From contig WJXW01000001.1 of the NCBI GenBank assembly GCA_015832175.1, positions 1,612,001 through 1,676,000 of the forward strand: a stretch of DNA of 64,000 bases, read 5' to 3'. A program made the position numbers and the translations under genes. The notes below the pieces were generated by a model. That model was not told the DNA's origin, ran no database searches, and worked only from the letters and a program-made list of their open reading frames with translations. The first letter of the stretch is position 1. Each line of letters starts with the position of its first letter. The DNA comes from Paraphaeosphaeria minitans. Taxonomy: Eukaryota; Ascomycota; Dothideomycetes; Pleosporales; Didymosphaeriaceae. This document shows positions 32,876 to 45,049 of this stretch, piece by piece.

Positions 32876-35267
32876 TCAGGAGCGGAAGTCGCGCGGACCT
32901 TGATTGGCAAAAATGTAGTTCTTAGCCTCGGGCGCCGTGGTGCGCCGCATGTGCCCGTGATATCCGTCCCCTGGAGGGATGTATTGATTGACCAAGAAGT
33001 CCGGCATGGCGGAGACAGGTGGCGCAAACGGCACGTTGTGCTGAATACCACTCAAAGAGATGTCGTCGTAATTGAATCCACCGTATGAAGAACCGAAGAG
33101 GACGTTCGGGTCCTCGCCTTGCCCTTGCGCGTCGACAGGAAGCGACGGTCTTCTAAAGTGGCTGGGCTTAGGCTGCTGCAGGGTTAAGTCGGTGCTGGAA
33201 TGGCATGCGGCCCTTATTCGCGGGGGTTGCATCATGTTCTGGCGAGGAAACCCTTGCTGTGTAGCCGGTGCAGACTGCGGTGGAGTGTCGCGATACATGT
33301 CACCACCAAGTCGAGCTTGATGCAGTTGCGCTGCCTCTAACGAAGGGGGGGATTCTCCCATAAAGGACCCTGCCTGCTCCATGGCCCAGCTTGCGGCCAT
33401 GCTCTCTGGAGAACTGTGATCCGGCATAGACGTCCTGATAGTCGGATTGCTCTGCCAGTAAGGGAAACGACCCGGCTCATTAGGCGTCTGCGGCGTCGGT
33501 GGAGCCATGCTACCACCAAGCCCAACAGTAGTAATACTCGAAGACGATAGAGTCCTCTGGAACTTTGGTGAAGACGCAGCCTCTGAGAAGGTTAAAGACA
33601 TAGGCGAGCGCTGCGCGGAGCCTGGCTGCGGCTTCTGGACGCGGCCTGGATTGCCGATGCCGGAAGATCGAATCCTCCGAAGCGTGTGATCGCTGTTATT
33701 GTTGTTGTTGCCAGGCGAGGGCATACTGCCGCTGTACGAAGCGCTCCTGAAGGAATTTGCGTTGAGGGTGGCCGGTCGCTTCTGCCTACGAGCAGCAATG
33801 CTAGACTGAGTGGGCGATCGGAAACCCTCTGGTGTCTGAATGTGGATTGCTTCAATGTTCGAGGCGAGATTGCTCGTTGACGAGTTGCGTCGTGTGAATA
33901 CCTCATCTCCAAAACTGGGAGTCTCGTAGTCCGCAGGGCCTGTGCTAAGCGAGCGCCCGCTGTTGTGTGGTGACGAGAGAATAGCATGTGCGGAAGCGTT
34001 GGATTGCTGGTACATGTCAGGGCGCAGGGCTCCCTGGGAGTGCGTGTTTGGTCCCCAGAAATTCGCCTCCGAAGCGGACGCCTGCGGCATGTTGTAGGGG
34101 CTGGCAAAGAAATCATCAGTGTCGCTCTCTTGTTTGGTCTCTGCAATGCCATTCGTGTCAGTCCAGCCGGAATACTTCGACGTAAGGGACGCGACTGAAC
34201 CCGCGTTCGGTTCAATAGACGATGGATTCGTTGTGTTGGATTGAGTGCCAGAGTACGGCGAGTCATCCGCCGATAAGGACCCTGCAGTGATCTGCAAGTC
34301 GGTAGGTGCGGTGGAGATAATCGGTAGATACGACAGGTAGTCCTGGAAACCACCGAATTGGTCGTCGTCGGACGTGTCGGTCACGGCGGACATATCGTTT
34401 GGCATAGAAAACGGACCGTCACTCGGCAAACCATTCGGGGTGTTGTCGAAGACATAACTTGAGCCCTGCTGTTGCATGGGAACCGCATTATTTTGCATGT
34501 AGGATGGCCCAGCAGTGGCAGCCATAATTGAATGCATAACCGCATTTGGGTGATACGAGTTCCCTCGCTCAGCCTCGGGGATGGAGCGCAAAGAATGGTG
34601 CATATCGTATTGCTGCTGGAGCATCATCTGCTGTTGGCTTGGGCCGATGTTTAACGCTGACGGTTGATCGACATTTTGCACAGGCATAGTCGCAGGACTG
34701 ATATCGGCATTGACGGGGAAATACCCGGGGGCGAGAGACATTTGAGTCTGCGCTTGTTCCAGGTGCTGAGCGAAGTGTGGCATCGACGCGTGAGCGGACA
34801 TCTGCATTGGCGGCGCTCCTGGCACCTGTGGTTGATTGTATAACCCCATCTGCATGTTGTACTGATTCATTTGCTTTTTCAAATCCTGTTTCACTTTTGC
34901 TCTCCGATTTTGGAACCAGTTCTGTGCGCCATGTTAGCTCAATCACGACTCCAACACGAGCGGCACCAACGTTGATCTTGTCCAGAGGAACGCCAAGATT
35001 TTCCGCAAAGCCCTTCTTCGTGCTGGTACTAGGTTTGTGGTGGTTCTGGAAATGGCGCTCAAGGATGTCATGTTGCTCTTTGGTCCTGCAAAAGCACACG
35101 GTTATTCAAGTCGCACCACGAGGCATAGTATCCACTTACAGACGTGGCTTTACGTCAGCTGTCCCTGGTGGCTTCACGGGTGTTGTTGCCTTGGCACTTC
35201 CCATACCGTCCTGGACAGAAGGTGGTGGTTGGGAGGCAGCATCGCTGCTATTCCCCAGAGACTGCAT
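32876..35267 (-). CDS. Homeodomain transcription factor
   Basis: Predicted exons are 35267-35140, 35085-34971 and 34921-32876, giving 762 residues. The homeodomain, about residues 39-97, is encoded across all three exons. It starts KPRLTKEQHDILERHF and its recognition helix is INNWFQNRRAKVK, which only forms if the 49-bp intron 34922-34970 (weak GTTGGT donor, good GCTAAC branch site) is removed. Intron 35086-35139 has a GTAAGT donor. The remaining 650 residues are Ser/Gln/Asn/Pro-rich and probably disordered, typical of a fungal regulator. The start chosen is the Met of MQSLGNSSD; an upstream in-frame Met at 35471 would add 68 residues. The target genes are unknown. Confidence 0.88.
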
Positions 35268-37802
35268 GAGAGCGGGGCGCAGGTTTGGTCCGCCACGCTC
35301 AAAGGGGCAGCGCGAACAGCGGCGCGCCGGGGGACTTGATGGCTCCGTTCCAGCAACAGGGCGCTTTGTTTCGTCTGCGATACGCCCGTGAGGTCTGCGG
35401 TGTGTGGATATCGAGCAGCACGTCTGGTTCAGGGGCCGTGCCGACAGGAAAGAGGACGGGTGTTGTAGCAATGGGGCGAGGGCGGGCTCGGCGGATAACG
35501 AGGGCTGGGACGTAAGCGGGACAGAAGCGAGTGACTGTTATAACATCACAGAGCGATGCGCAAACGAAATAACGAGAGGAAGTAGGTCGATTAGCGACAA
35601 AGCCGAGAAAGCGAGTGTTGACGGCGGAACGGACTGGTCAGGAGTAAAGTTGGTCGCAGTGGGCGGAGGCAGGCACACCACACGTCTTAGCAGCGGGAGA
35701 AGCTCTGGGTCTGAGCTCGGCCTGATTCGCCCGCCCTCTCACTGACCTTGACTGACCTCCGCCGCTGGCACACCCAAGAATAGACCCACGCGCAGCCACT
35801 CTAACGCAGCGCTGGATCGCGGGCTCAGCAGGTTAGCTTACGCACCAGCAGCATGCGTCTCACGGCACTGATCACGAATGACGGCCGTCGTCGTGGGATG
35901 CCAGAGTCGCCTGAAGAGCGTGAGCGTGAGCGTGAGCGTGAGCGTCCGCGTCCATCTCGCTGTGCTGTGCTGTGCGCTGGGCTGCATCGTGCCGCTGTTC
36001 CCTCTGCAATCCCTCTGCGGCGTCCGCGCCTCGCCTCGCCGCCGAGGCCGGGTCCACAGGGGAAGGTGCTGGCCGGAGCACACGCCTTGATTGGTGTGAA
36101 GACGGCGGCGGCGGCTGATCTGCCCACTGCGGGCAAGTCTGAGCTAGTCACGGAGCTCCTTTCACTTGCCATCGTCATCTGTCCAATCTCGGGAGATGCG
36201 CACATGGTCCTGGGAAGACGACAGCAGCTTGGACCCTTCCAGCTCGGAGAAATACTTGGTCAGGATTCCTTTGGTCGCAACCTTCGGCGTCGTTGACGGG
36301 GAGGCCTGGGGGTTCCTGGCAAGGTGGCCGCCGACCGTCTGTGCCGTCACAGCGAAGCATGAAGGCCACCGGGCGCTAGGCTCAGCGGGCCCGCAGAGTC
36401 CCCTTTGTCCCGACCTCGAGCGCTAAACCCAACTCTGCTCTCGCTGTTCTGCACCATGCTGAAGGGGCCACTTCGCCAATCACCCGTGTTGACGCCGCTC
36501 GTCACTCACTCCACGCATGACCTCAACACACCACCGTGGGCCGCGACTAGAGAACAGCTCGTGCGACCTTCGTTTGCTTCCACCAAGTCCTCATTCTGCA
36601 CCATCAAGGGGGAGCGAGTCTCTCTCGGCGACTCGGAAAGCGGCGTAAACACGGGTGGAAGCAGTCGACTGTGTACCTTGCAGCATCCACTTGTCTTTGG
36701 CATCGGTGTGACTCGAGCCTCAAACCCTCTCAATGCGGTCTTCACCCTGTGGCACAGAGCCCGCAGCTGGCTCTTTTGGGCGACAACCCATCACACCTCA
36801 GGTTAGCACTGTCTTCTAGCCATGCGCTCCATGTGTCTTGCGCTTGTCGTCAGCTCCAGGCCAAGACGAGCCAGCTGAGTTGGTGCGCCGGGGAACTGGT
36901 AACAAGGGAGGAGGAGCACAGCCTCGTTACCCCTGTCTGCCCCAAGCGTCTTCGATTGGTGCGAACACACGCGGCATCTTCCCGCCGACCTTTAGGTACG
37001 CGTGCATGCCGAAGCAGGAGCAAGAATTTGTCCATGCTCAAGGCATGTCCTTCATGCGTTTCCAGGACATTGCTGCTCGGCGAACCGTCGTCGATGCGGC
37101 GGCGGCGATATTCTGTTATGCATGTAACCTGTCCCTGTTCCTCGAGAATCGGACCCGACGGCTGTGGCTTAGACTGCAGGGGCGAGGGCGGTATGCAATG
37201 CAACGCTTTTGCGAGGTAGCAGTTGAAAACCATCCTGGTAGATAGTAGACATACTGCGCGATAGAAGATCAACGCAGCACCATTTGTCTGGGTAGAGCAT
37301 GGAAATAATCACCCATGCCGTGGCTGCGCACATGCAAGCTGCGTGGGTCGTCGTTTTGTCGATTGGCTGCAGATTGTGGTCTTCTGTAGAGACATGGATG
37401 CACAGCCGGAACACCTCGGTCACCGAGTAAACTTGCCTCCTAGGTACATGGGAGCATGCTGACTGTTCACACTTGTTACTGGTAGTCGACGATGTTAGAC
37501 TTCTGGCTACTGTAGCACGAGCGAGATCCCTGTCATGTTTCCTCCAATTATTCTTCGATTCGCTACCTGGAGAATCAGGCAGATTGTGTAAGCCTCTGTG
37601 AAAAGCCACAATCTTCTATCCCGCCACGAAAGAGGCTGTCGGCGAGCTTGTGGGTGTACTGTAGCCAGGGTACCTTGGTGAAAACGAGTCGTACGATGCT
37701 GCTCTGATGCCGAAGAGACCACAGGATGGACAAGAACGAAGTCGCTTGTAGCCTCCGTTTCGTTCACATGGCGAGGATGTGTTCATCCTCCTATGTGCAT
37801 CC
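35268..37802. other. Upstream region of homeodomain gene, no gene seen
   Basis: In these 2.5 kb no frame shows a domain or coherent splicing. The stretch includes five exact copies of GAGCGT (35916-35945). It also has CT-rich tracts and, at 37762-37814, an imperfect inverted repeat whose right arm is part of a tandem CATCCTCCTATGTG. A long regulatory upstream region would fit a developmental regulator, but that is inference. Confidence 0.55.
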
Positions 37803-38060
37803 TCCTATGTGAACCACACCAGAGCATTGACAATCTCAATCTGTGCTTCTCCGATGGCCTTCGTCCAAGATTTTAGTAAGATTGAACCCATATCTTGAAC
37901 GATAGAATCTGCGCCAGCTTCCTGGAGCTGGTCCCACGTGTGGGTCGTAGCTACATAACGCTATAACTGTAAATCCGGCGGCCTTGCCGGACCTGATTGC
38001 AGCAGGTGCGTCTTCAAACACGATGATGGAAGGTTGTTATTTTGACAGTCCGTTGAGTAT
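37803..38060 (-). pseudogene. HAD-family sugar/glycerol phosphatase fragment
   Basis: The minus strand encodes IIVFEDAPAAIRSGKAAGF, the C-terminal motif of HAD phosphatases related to glycerol-3-phosphatase and 2-deoxyglucose-6-phosphatase. The next family-like segment, THTWDQLQEAGADSIVQDMG, is in another frame, so there is a frameshift near 37955. An in-frame TAA precedes the VFEDAP block. The nucleophile motif DxDG and the whole cap domain are absent, because NUG1 begins only 440 bp upstream. It is therefore a truncated, broken copy. The exact family member cannot be told. Confidence 0.72.
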
Positions 38061-38496
38061 CTTTCAGGGGCTTCGAAATGGAACGCTTGCAGTACGAATA
38101 CTTTCCGACGGATGAGGCAAGAAACTAGAAAATGTAGGTCGTCTGCAAGGGCTCGCCGCATACCTAGGTAGGTAGCGTATGCTTACAAGCCGCAGGGACA
38201 GACTGACACCTGTATAATGACCACGCGCGTTATTGGAGGCTCGATAGTTGCTGCCTTCGGAGGAGGCTCAGCGATCCACGATGTGCGACTGGCCTGTGTA
38301 TACATAACGAATGGGCAAACGTAATCCCAAGGTATGGTGGTCGAGTACCTGACCCACAATTCGCACCTGCGCTTGGGCATTCTGCCCACGCCCACCGCCT
38401 ATGCACGTGATGCGAAATCTTGGCAGTCATGAATTTTTGGATTTCGGAAAGAAGGCACGACAACACACAAATTCCGCAACCAGCTCCAACGCAGCT
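38061..38496. other. Intergenic region upstream of NUG1
   Basis: No gene is seen. It holds one perfect TACCTAGGTA palindrome (38161-38170) and presumably the NUG1 promoter. Confidence 0.6.
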
Positions 38497-40243
38497 ATGA
38501 AAGTCGGAAGTGAGTCTACGAGTCTCTCCATACTTGCGACATGCTAACGGTGCTCTAGAACCCAAATCAAAGCGCGTACCCGTCCGACTGAGGCACAAGA
38601 TCGAAAAGTCCTCCGCAGCGAAACAGCGCAAGGCGAAGAAGGATGCCAAGAAGGTACAGCAGACAGCTCCATACACATAGCACCGGAGCTAAGTACTGCA
38701 GAACACCGAATGGCGCTCCAAGATGAAGAAGGACCCCGGTATTCCGAACCTCTTCCCGTACAAGGACAAGATTATACAAGAGATTGAGGAGTCGCGTCGG
38801 GTCAAGGCAGAAGAGCTTGCGCAACGCAGGGAGCTTGCAAAGGAGCAAAGGCTCTCTGCAGAAGCGACAATGGACACTGAAGGCGACGGCGACGGCGACT
38901 TAGCAGAGGAGGACGAGCTGCTTGAGGAAGAGTCGGAGAATGACGACTCAATGCAGGTGGTGCGTATATTTGTCTGTTGGGAAGGGTAACACGCGCTAAT
39001 TGAAGTACAGGACGACTCGAACCCCATGGCCGCTCTGCTTGCTTCGGCAAAAGCCCGCGCAGCGAAATTCGAACAGAAGAAGTCGCACGACGAGGAGTCA
39101 ATGGACGAGGACGAAGAAGACGACTTCGAACGCTTCGATCTCGAAGATGACGAGGGGGCGGTCAACGTACGAAAAGACTCTTCCCGGAAACAATTCGACA
39201 AGGTTTACAAGCAGGTCGTGGACGCCGCCGACGTGGTCCTGTACGTGCTCGATGCTCGAGACCCACAAGGCACACGGTCGAAAGAGGTGGAGCAGGCCGT
39301 CATGGCAGCCGACAGAGGCGCCAAGCGCATGATCTTTATACTCAACAAGATCGACCTCGTGCCGCCCCCAGTTCTCAAGTCGTGGCTGGTTCACCTGCGA
39401 CGATCGTTCCCCACACTTCCTCTGCGCGCCTCAAAGCCTGCACCGAATGCGAAAACATTCGACCACAAGGAACTCACGATCAAGGGGACGTCGGATACTC
39501 TTTTCCGAGCGCTGAAGGCCTTCTCTGAAGCGAGACAGCTAAAGCGATCAGTTAAGGTTGGCATCATTGGTTACCCCAACGTTGGCAAATCCTCCGTCAT
39601 CAATGCGCTTACCCAGAAGTTGGGCGGCAGAACTGGCACATGCCCGACGGGAGCTGAGGCTGGTGTCACCACGAGCTTGCGCGAAGTCAAGCTGGATAGC
39701 AAGCTGAAGCTCCTCGACTCTCCTGGGATCGTTTTCCCCAACAACCCTGAAGGCGGTAAGACCAGCAAGGTTGAGGAGAAGGCGAGACTCATCCTCTTGA
39801 ACGCGGTTCCGCCGAAAGAGATTGACGACCCTGTGCCTGCCGTCAATCTCCTCCTCAAGAGACTCTCGGCCACACCGGAGCTGTTCCAGAAGATGGTCGA
39901 TGTCTACGATCTCCCACCCCTACATTTTGTCAACGGCGATAACACGACGGACTTCTTGGTACAAGTAGCAAGGAAGCGAGGTCGTCTAGGGAAAGGCGGC
40001 GTTCCCAACCTTCACAGTGCAGCGCAGGCTGTCATCACAGATTGGCGAGATGGTCGAATTCAAGGATGGACCGATCCGCCAGCGTACAAACCCACTCTCA
40101 CAAAGAGCAACAAGACTGCTCCTGCTACGAAGGGCGGACTTGTCGGTGACCAAAAGGAGATTGTTAAAGAATGGGCCGCCGAATTCAAGCTCGAGGGTCT
40201 GTGGGGTGATGAAGCGACCGAGACGGATGCCATGGAGTTGTGA
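38497..40243 (+). CDS. NUG1: Nuclear/nucleolar GTPase Nug1 (60S subunit export)
   Basis: Four exons (38497-38509, 38559-38653, 38702-38959, 39011-40243) give 532 residues. The first exon is only 13 nt, and the start MKVGKPKSKRVPVRLRHKIE matches the basic N-terminus of Nug1/GNL3-like GTPases. G motifs are circularly permuted as in the YlqF/YawG family: NKIDLVPP (G4), then GYPNVGKSSVINAL (G1), then DSPGIVFP (G3). An acidic stretch and a coiled coil follow the N-terminus. In yeast Nug1 acts in late nuclear maturation and export of pre-60S particles, and I infer the same role here. The donor of intron 3 could be GTGCGT (used) or GTGGTG, a one-residue difference. Confidence 0.95.
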
Positions 40244-40686
40244 GAGGATGTTTATGCCGTCCGTACTTTCATGACCTGGATAATTTTGGCGTTTCTATGG
40301 TCGTACTGCATTTAAAGTATGACCTGAGTTTTGGGATAAATCTATGATACCAAATCTACACAAGCGACGATCTGAACCCTTCTCTGACTAATTGCTGACG
40401 ATATTGTAATCTCGAGTTTAATGATAGCACCGCAACGTTCAAGAAAACCCTTCAGCGACATCGGCGTCCGGACTCGCAAACTGTCGTAGCTGCCGGTGTT
40501 AGTGTAGGATTGTGCACGTGCAATGCAGTCTTTGGAGCAGTCGCGACAGTGGGGTTAGCCCCGCTTTGCGGCTTGCGTCGGCTCAACATCCAAGCTGCGA
40601 GCTACCTCATGGTACAAATATCATAGACTATCTTTCGCATGCACGTTTCTTTTGCAGAGCATACTTTTGCTATCATTCCTCTCACA
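40244..40686. other. Intergenic region NUG1-PUT2
   Basis: It holds the NUG1 3' UTR and PUT2 promoter, 443 bp. No other feature is seen. Confidence 0.6.
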
Positions 40687-42664
40687 ATGTCTTCTCTAAG
40701 GACGCTGCGGCCAGCTTCGCAATCGTTGAAGGCACAATGTAGCACTGCCAGGAGAGGTGTCGCCACCATGGCCAACTTCAGGACACCCACCATCAATAAC
40801 GAGCCCAACGTAAGTTAGATATATTTCAGATGTAACGATACTTAAATTGACGTTCTGTTAGAAACATTACACGAAGGGATCGGTAGAACGCCAGAAGCTA
40901 CAGGACGCCGTAGCAGCTTTGAAGCAGCGAACACCACTCGACGTCCCTTTGGCAGTGGGTGGAAAGCACGTATGTGAATATGATTAGAACCTCAAAGAAT
41001 TGTACTGATAATTCTGCTAGATCACCAATTCTTCCATCCTCACACAGCACAACCCTTCCTCGCACGCCGATGTTGTCGCCAAGTACTCCAACGCGAGCAC
41101 AGCAGACGTCAACAAGGCAATCGATGAGGCTCTTGCAGCGCAAGAAGCCTGGGCGAATCTACCTTTTGCCGATCGTGCTGCCGTTTTCCTAAAAGCAGCA
41201 GATCTCATATCGACCAAGTACCGATACGAGATCATGGCTGTCACTATGATCGGTGAGCTTCCTTGAAATAACCTGATGTATATATAGCTAAACAAATCTA
41301 GGACAAGGAAAGAATGCTTGGCAAGCGGAAATAGACTCAGCAGCAGAGCTGTGTGACTTCTTCAGGTGGGCTTGCATGCTGTGTACCTGCATATATCACT
41401 GTGGCTAATGTTGGCAGGTTCAACGTCAAGTACGCAGAGGAGACCTATGGAGAACAGCCTGTGCACAACTCGCCTGGAGTGTGGAAGTACGTGGACACGC
41501 GACACAGATCTCGTACCTCTGCTAACAAGTTACAGCCGCGTCGAGTATCGCCCGCTTGAAGGCTTCGTATACGCAATTTCGCCTTTCAACTTCACTGCTA
41601 TCGGCGGAAACCTCCCTGCAGCCCCTGCGCTGATGGGTAATGTCGTTTTGTGGAAGCCATCACCATCTGCGATCGCGTCAAACTGGCTCGTCTACCAGAT
41701 TCTCATCGAGGCAGGCTTGCCCCCGAATGTCATCCAGTGGGTGCCCGGTGACGCAGTCGAAGTTACCCAAGCAGTGCTGTCACACCGCCAGTTCGCAGCT
41801 CTGCACTACACAGGCAGCACAGCCGTATTCCGCTCGTTGTACGGCACGATTGCCAATGGTGTAGCTCAGGGCAAATACCAAAGCTATCCTCGCATCGTCG
41901 GCGAGACAGGCGGAAAGAATTTCCATCTCATCCACCCTAGTGCGGACGTTTCCAACGCGGCAATCCAGACCGTCCGTGGCGCGTTCGAGTACCAAGGCCA
42001 AAAATGCAGCGCCTGCTCCCGTCTGTACGTTCCGAAGTCCATTTGGCCTGAATTCAAGGAGAAGCTTGTCAGTGAGACGGCTGCACTAAAGATTGGCGAG
42101 CCCTCCGATTTCTCCAACTTTATTGGTCCCGTGATCCACGAAGGTAGCTTCAAGAAGCTTTCTGGTGTTATCGATGAGGCCAAGAACGACAGCGAGCTCG
42201 AGCTCCTTGTTGGCGGAAAGTATGACGGAAGCAAGGGCTACTACATCCATCCAACCATTTATCAGACGACCAACCCCAACCACTCTCTCTTGTCCCGCGA
42301 ACTCTTCGGCCCTGTTCTAGTCGCCCACGTATACGATGACTCTGTTCCCGACGCATTTGCAAAGATCTGCAAGCAGATCGACTCGACTTCCGAGTATGCC
42401 CTCACGGGAGCTGTCTTCGCGCAGGACCGGGAAACGATTCGCTTCGCCGAGAACGCTCTCCGAAACTCGGCCGGCAACTTCTACGTCAACTGCAAATGCA
42501 CTGGTGCTGTGGTTGGCCAGCAGCCATTCGGTGGATCACGCGCCAGCGGCACAAACGACAAAGCTGGAAGTGCGACACTCCTATCCCGCTTTGTTAACAT
42601 GCGGTCGGTCAAGGAAGAGTTCCTTCCCACCACCAAGGTCCAGTACCCCAGCAACGAGGTTTAA
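40687..42664 (+). CDS. PUT2: Delta-1-pyrroline-5-carboxylate dehydrogenase, mitochondrial
   Basis: Six exons (40687-40809, 40862-40969, 41021-41252, 41302-41365, 41418-41486, 41536-42664) give 574 residues, close to the usual fungal length. It oxidises P5C/glutamate semialdehyde to glutamate with NAD, the second step of proline breakdown (ALDH4 family). The N-terminus (MSSLRTLRPASQSLKAQCST) is Arg/Ser-rich like a mitochondrial presequence, and a second Met at codon 28 could give a shorter form. Catalytic regions are visible: SPFNFTAIGGN, GETGGKNFHLIHP with the active Glu, and YQGQKCSACSRLYVP with the nucleophile Cys. The C-terminal FGGSRASGTNDKAG is typical. All introns are 49-52 bp. The Aspergillus name is prnC. 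Confidence 0.97.
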
Positions 42665-45049
42665 AAGTTCCGTGTAAGCTTAGATATGACACTGTTACGA
42701 CTACATGGCGTTAGATTCGGCGTCTTGGGGGAATAAGATTGCATAATGGCGATTTGAATATGGGTATCTATGTATCGATCATGCACATCTGAATGAATGC
42801 GATTTGTAGCAAAAGCATTCTAAACCGTTCACATATCTCCATTGCATTGTGCAGTGACTTCAAACGTACTTGGCAAGATTTTGACATCACACAGTATGTG
42901 CTGTTGGAGTCTCCATCACCGAACGCGTTATGTGTTTAACTCTACACACATGGACATAGTGTAGTATTACGAGTAGGTTGTCGTCGACAGATCAACCTGC
43001 TAGTTTCAGTTTGTCAATTCGACTCGCTTCAGTGATCTATAGTGGATACAAGAGGGAAAACTGATATGCAGTGCCATCGACATGATGCACTTTCCAAAAA
43101 CCCTTCAACATAAACGTGCAGAGCAGCACGATACCTTGCTCACAATCTGCGTGAAGAGAATGTAAGAGCTACCATGCCCACGACACACCCACGTGGATGC
43201 GTTCCTTGTGAAGCGGACACGATCTCATGACTTGATGTAAGCTCAGCTTCCGTGACTGAAGGTGAGACCTCATTCATCTCACCCCTTCCATGAAGGAGCC
43301 ACCGTGCCAAGGAGCATTTGAGATGAGCACTGAGCTGACCGCATGACTGCGCAAAACTCTGTGCCCCGAGGGAGATCGTTGACCAGGCCTGATTACACAG
43401 CTCTTGCGGGTAGGAAAGAGGATGTCCGATATATCAAGCTGCTTGTACTCGCATATGTGACGGCTAGAGTGAGACCGTCGACTATGGCCGGGTTCTGCTT
43501 TGATAAGTCCAGCAACTGACCGTGCATTAGGTACCGCACAGAAAACCGCTGTTCTCCTTCAAGAGTAGCCAACTCACTCACTCACTCGGACACTCGCAAG
43601 CTCCACTGAACTAAGTACAGCAAAGAACTCATCCTCCGCGTCAAAGCTGCAAGGAAGGAAGCCAATATGATATGTAAGCAATGATTTCAAACCACTACTT
43701 TCACGCACATGATCGATGTGCTCGTGTACACACTCCATCGGATAGTTTCAAATACCGAAGGAGTCGCAAGCTTAACCCCAAAACATCGGCTTGGGCGGAG
43801 CACTGTCACAGCCACTGCCTTGTCGACTAGATCAAGTAAAGTGGAGAACGGAATTGGGCGAATTTCACTTCGAAAACCGTTTGTTGTCACGGATGGAGCC
43901 TCGGCACGGCTTACAGTACAGCAGTCTATACATCACTGGGGGGCTTGTATGCAGAAGTCGGAGTGATGCGCATGTTCTACGGATATCGAAGGTAGACTTT
44001 GTGGAGTACGAACACACACCTGAATCCTAGAGCATTCAGATATTTGGCGACAGCAATGTGTTGTTGCCATGGGAAAGAAAGCCGCAGCGGCGGACGCCGA
44101 GGCATAAGGGCCAAAGGAGAGAATTTGAAGATTCACTCAAAACGCTCGCTCGGAGATGGCGCGCGGCGGAAACTAAACATTGAGAGGCAAGCGTCCGCTC
44201 GTTAGTGGAAGCGCTGCCTTGGACTTGGGATTGCAGGTGCTTTCTGACCCGAAGATCGGAGCACAGATCGGACCGTGGGTTCTGCTGTGTGTTTCTAGAA
44301 GGCCGATGGACTTTGGGATGGCTGATGCAGATGCACATGCAAATGCAAACGTTGCTGCGATCTCACCTCAACATACACCTCGACATCAAAATGCTTCCTA
44401 GCACGTGGCGAAGAGTCTTCATGCTGCTTCATGATCTGTATCTGCACGCAGGCTTTCACACACGTGTTGCTGACCCCATAACATCAATCCCGACGTCATG
44501 GGCATAGGTACACCGAGTGAAATTCATCCGTCCGACTCTCCGCCGGCACGCGCGACAGTTTGTTACTTATCACTCCTGACTCCCACTTCCTACCTATCCC
44601 CGGTCCAGATTCCTCTCCCTCATGACTAGATCAGCCTCGGTATCTACCCATTCCGGCTAGCGTGTCCTGCACAAACGCTTTTGGATCGCCGCTACGTCAA
44701 CGATCGCGGTAGGAACCGTGCCGATGCGGCCCACGTTTTCTGGCGTGAGCGCGCGTTGATTGGTCAGACGGCGGCCTGCTGTGACGCTCGGCCGAGGTGT
44801 TCTCCATGGCGTGTGGCAGGGCGCAAGGGGCGCTGTCCAGGCAGATAGATAGATACCAGGCGGTGGAGCCGCGCAGATTCGAGAATTCTGTTCCGTAGGG
44901 CAGAGGCTTTTTAATAATTAATATACACACACCTGAGTCGTCCCTACTACTCCTCGGAGCGCACCTGTTTTCGCCACATCTTCCTACGCTCTCTTGTTCT
45001 TACCTTAGTTTTTTTTTAATAGCTCATCGACCGAGCAATCTTCTGCGCC
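42665..45049. other. 2.4-kb gene-free stretch PUT2-MFS
   Basis: No frame here has a recognisable domain or believable splicing. It has normal GC and is not RIP-like. A degenerate repeat of GATGCA/CATGCAAATGCAAA lies at about 44325-44350. The end near 45000 is pyrimidine-rich with TTAATAATTAATATA (about 44911-44925), probably the MFS gene promoter. A non-coding RNA or an unrecognised small gene is not excluded. Confidence 0.5.

Noticed and set aside
33592..34353. 253-codon minus-strand frame within the homeodomain gene
   Set aside because: It overlaps exon 3 in another frame, is Arg/Thr-rich without a domain, and is explained as a shadow of the Ser/Pro-rich coding sequence.
36850..37272. Overlapping 135- and 140-codon frames on opposite strands
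   Set aside because: No recognisable domain, and a biased composition matching neither strand's neighbours.
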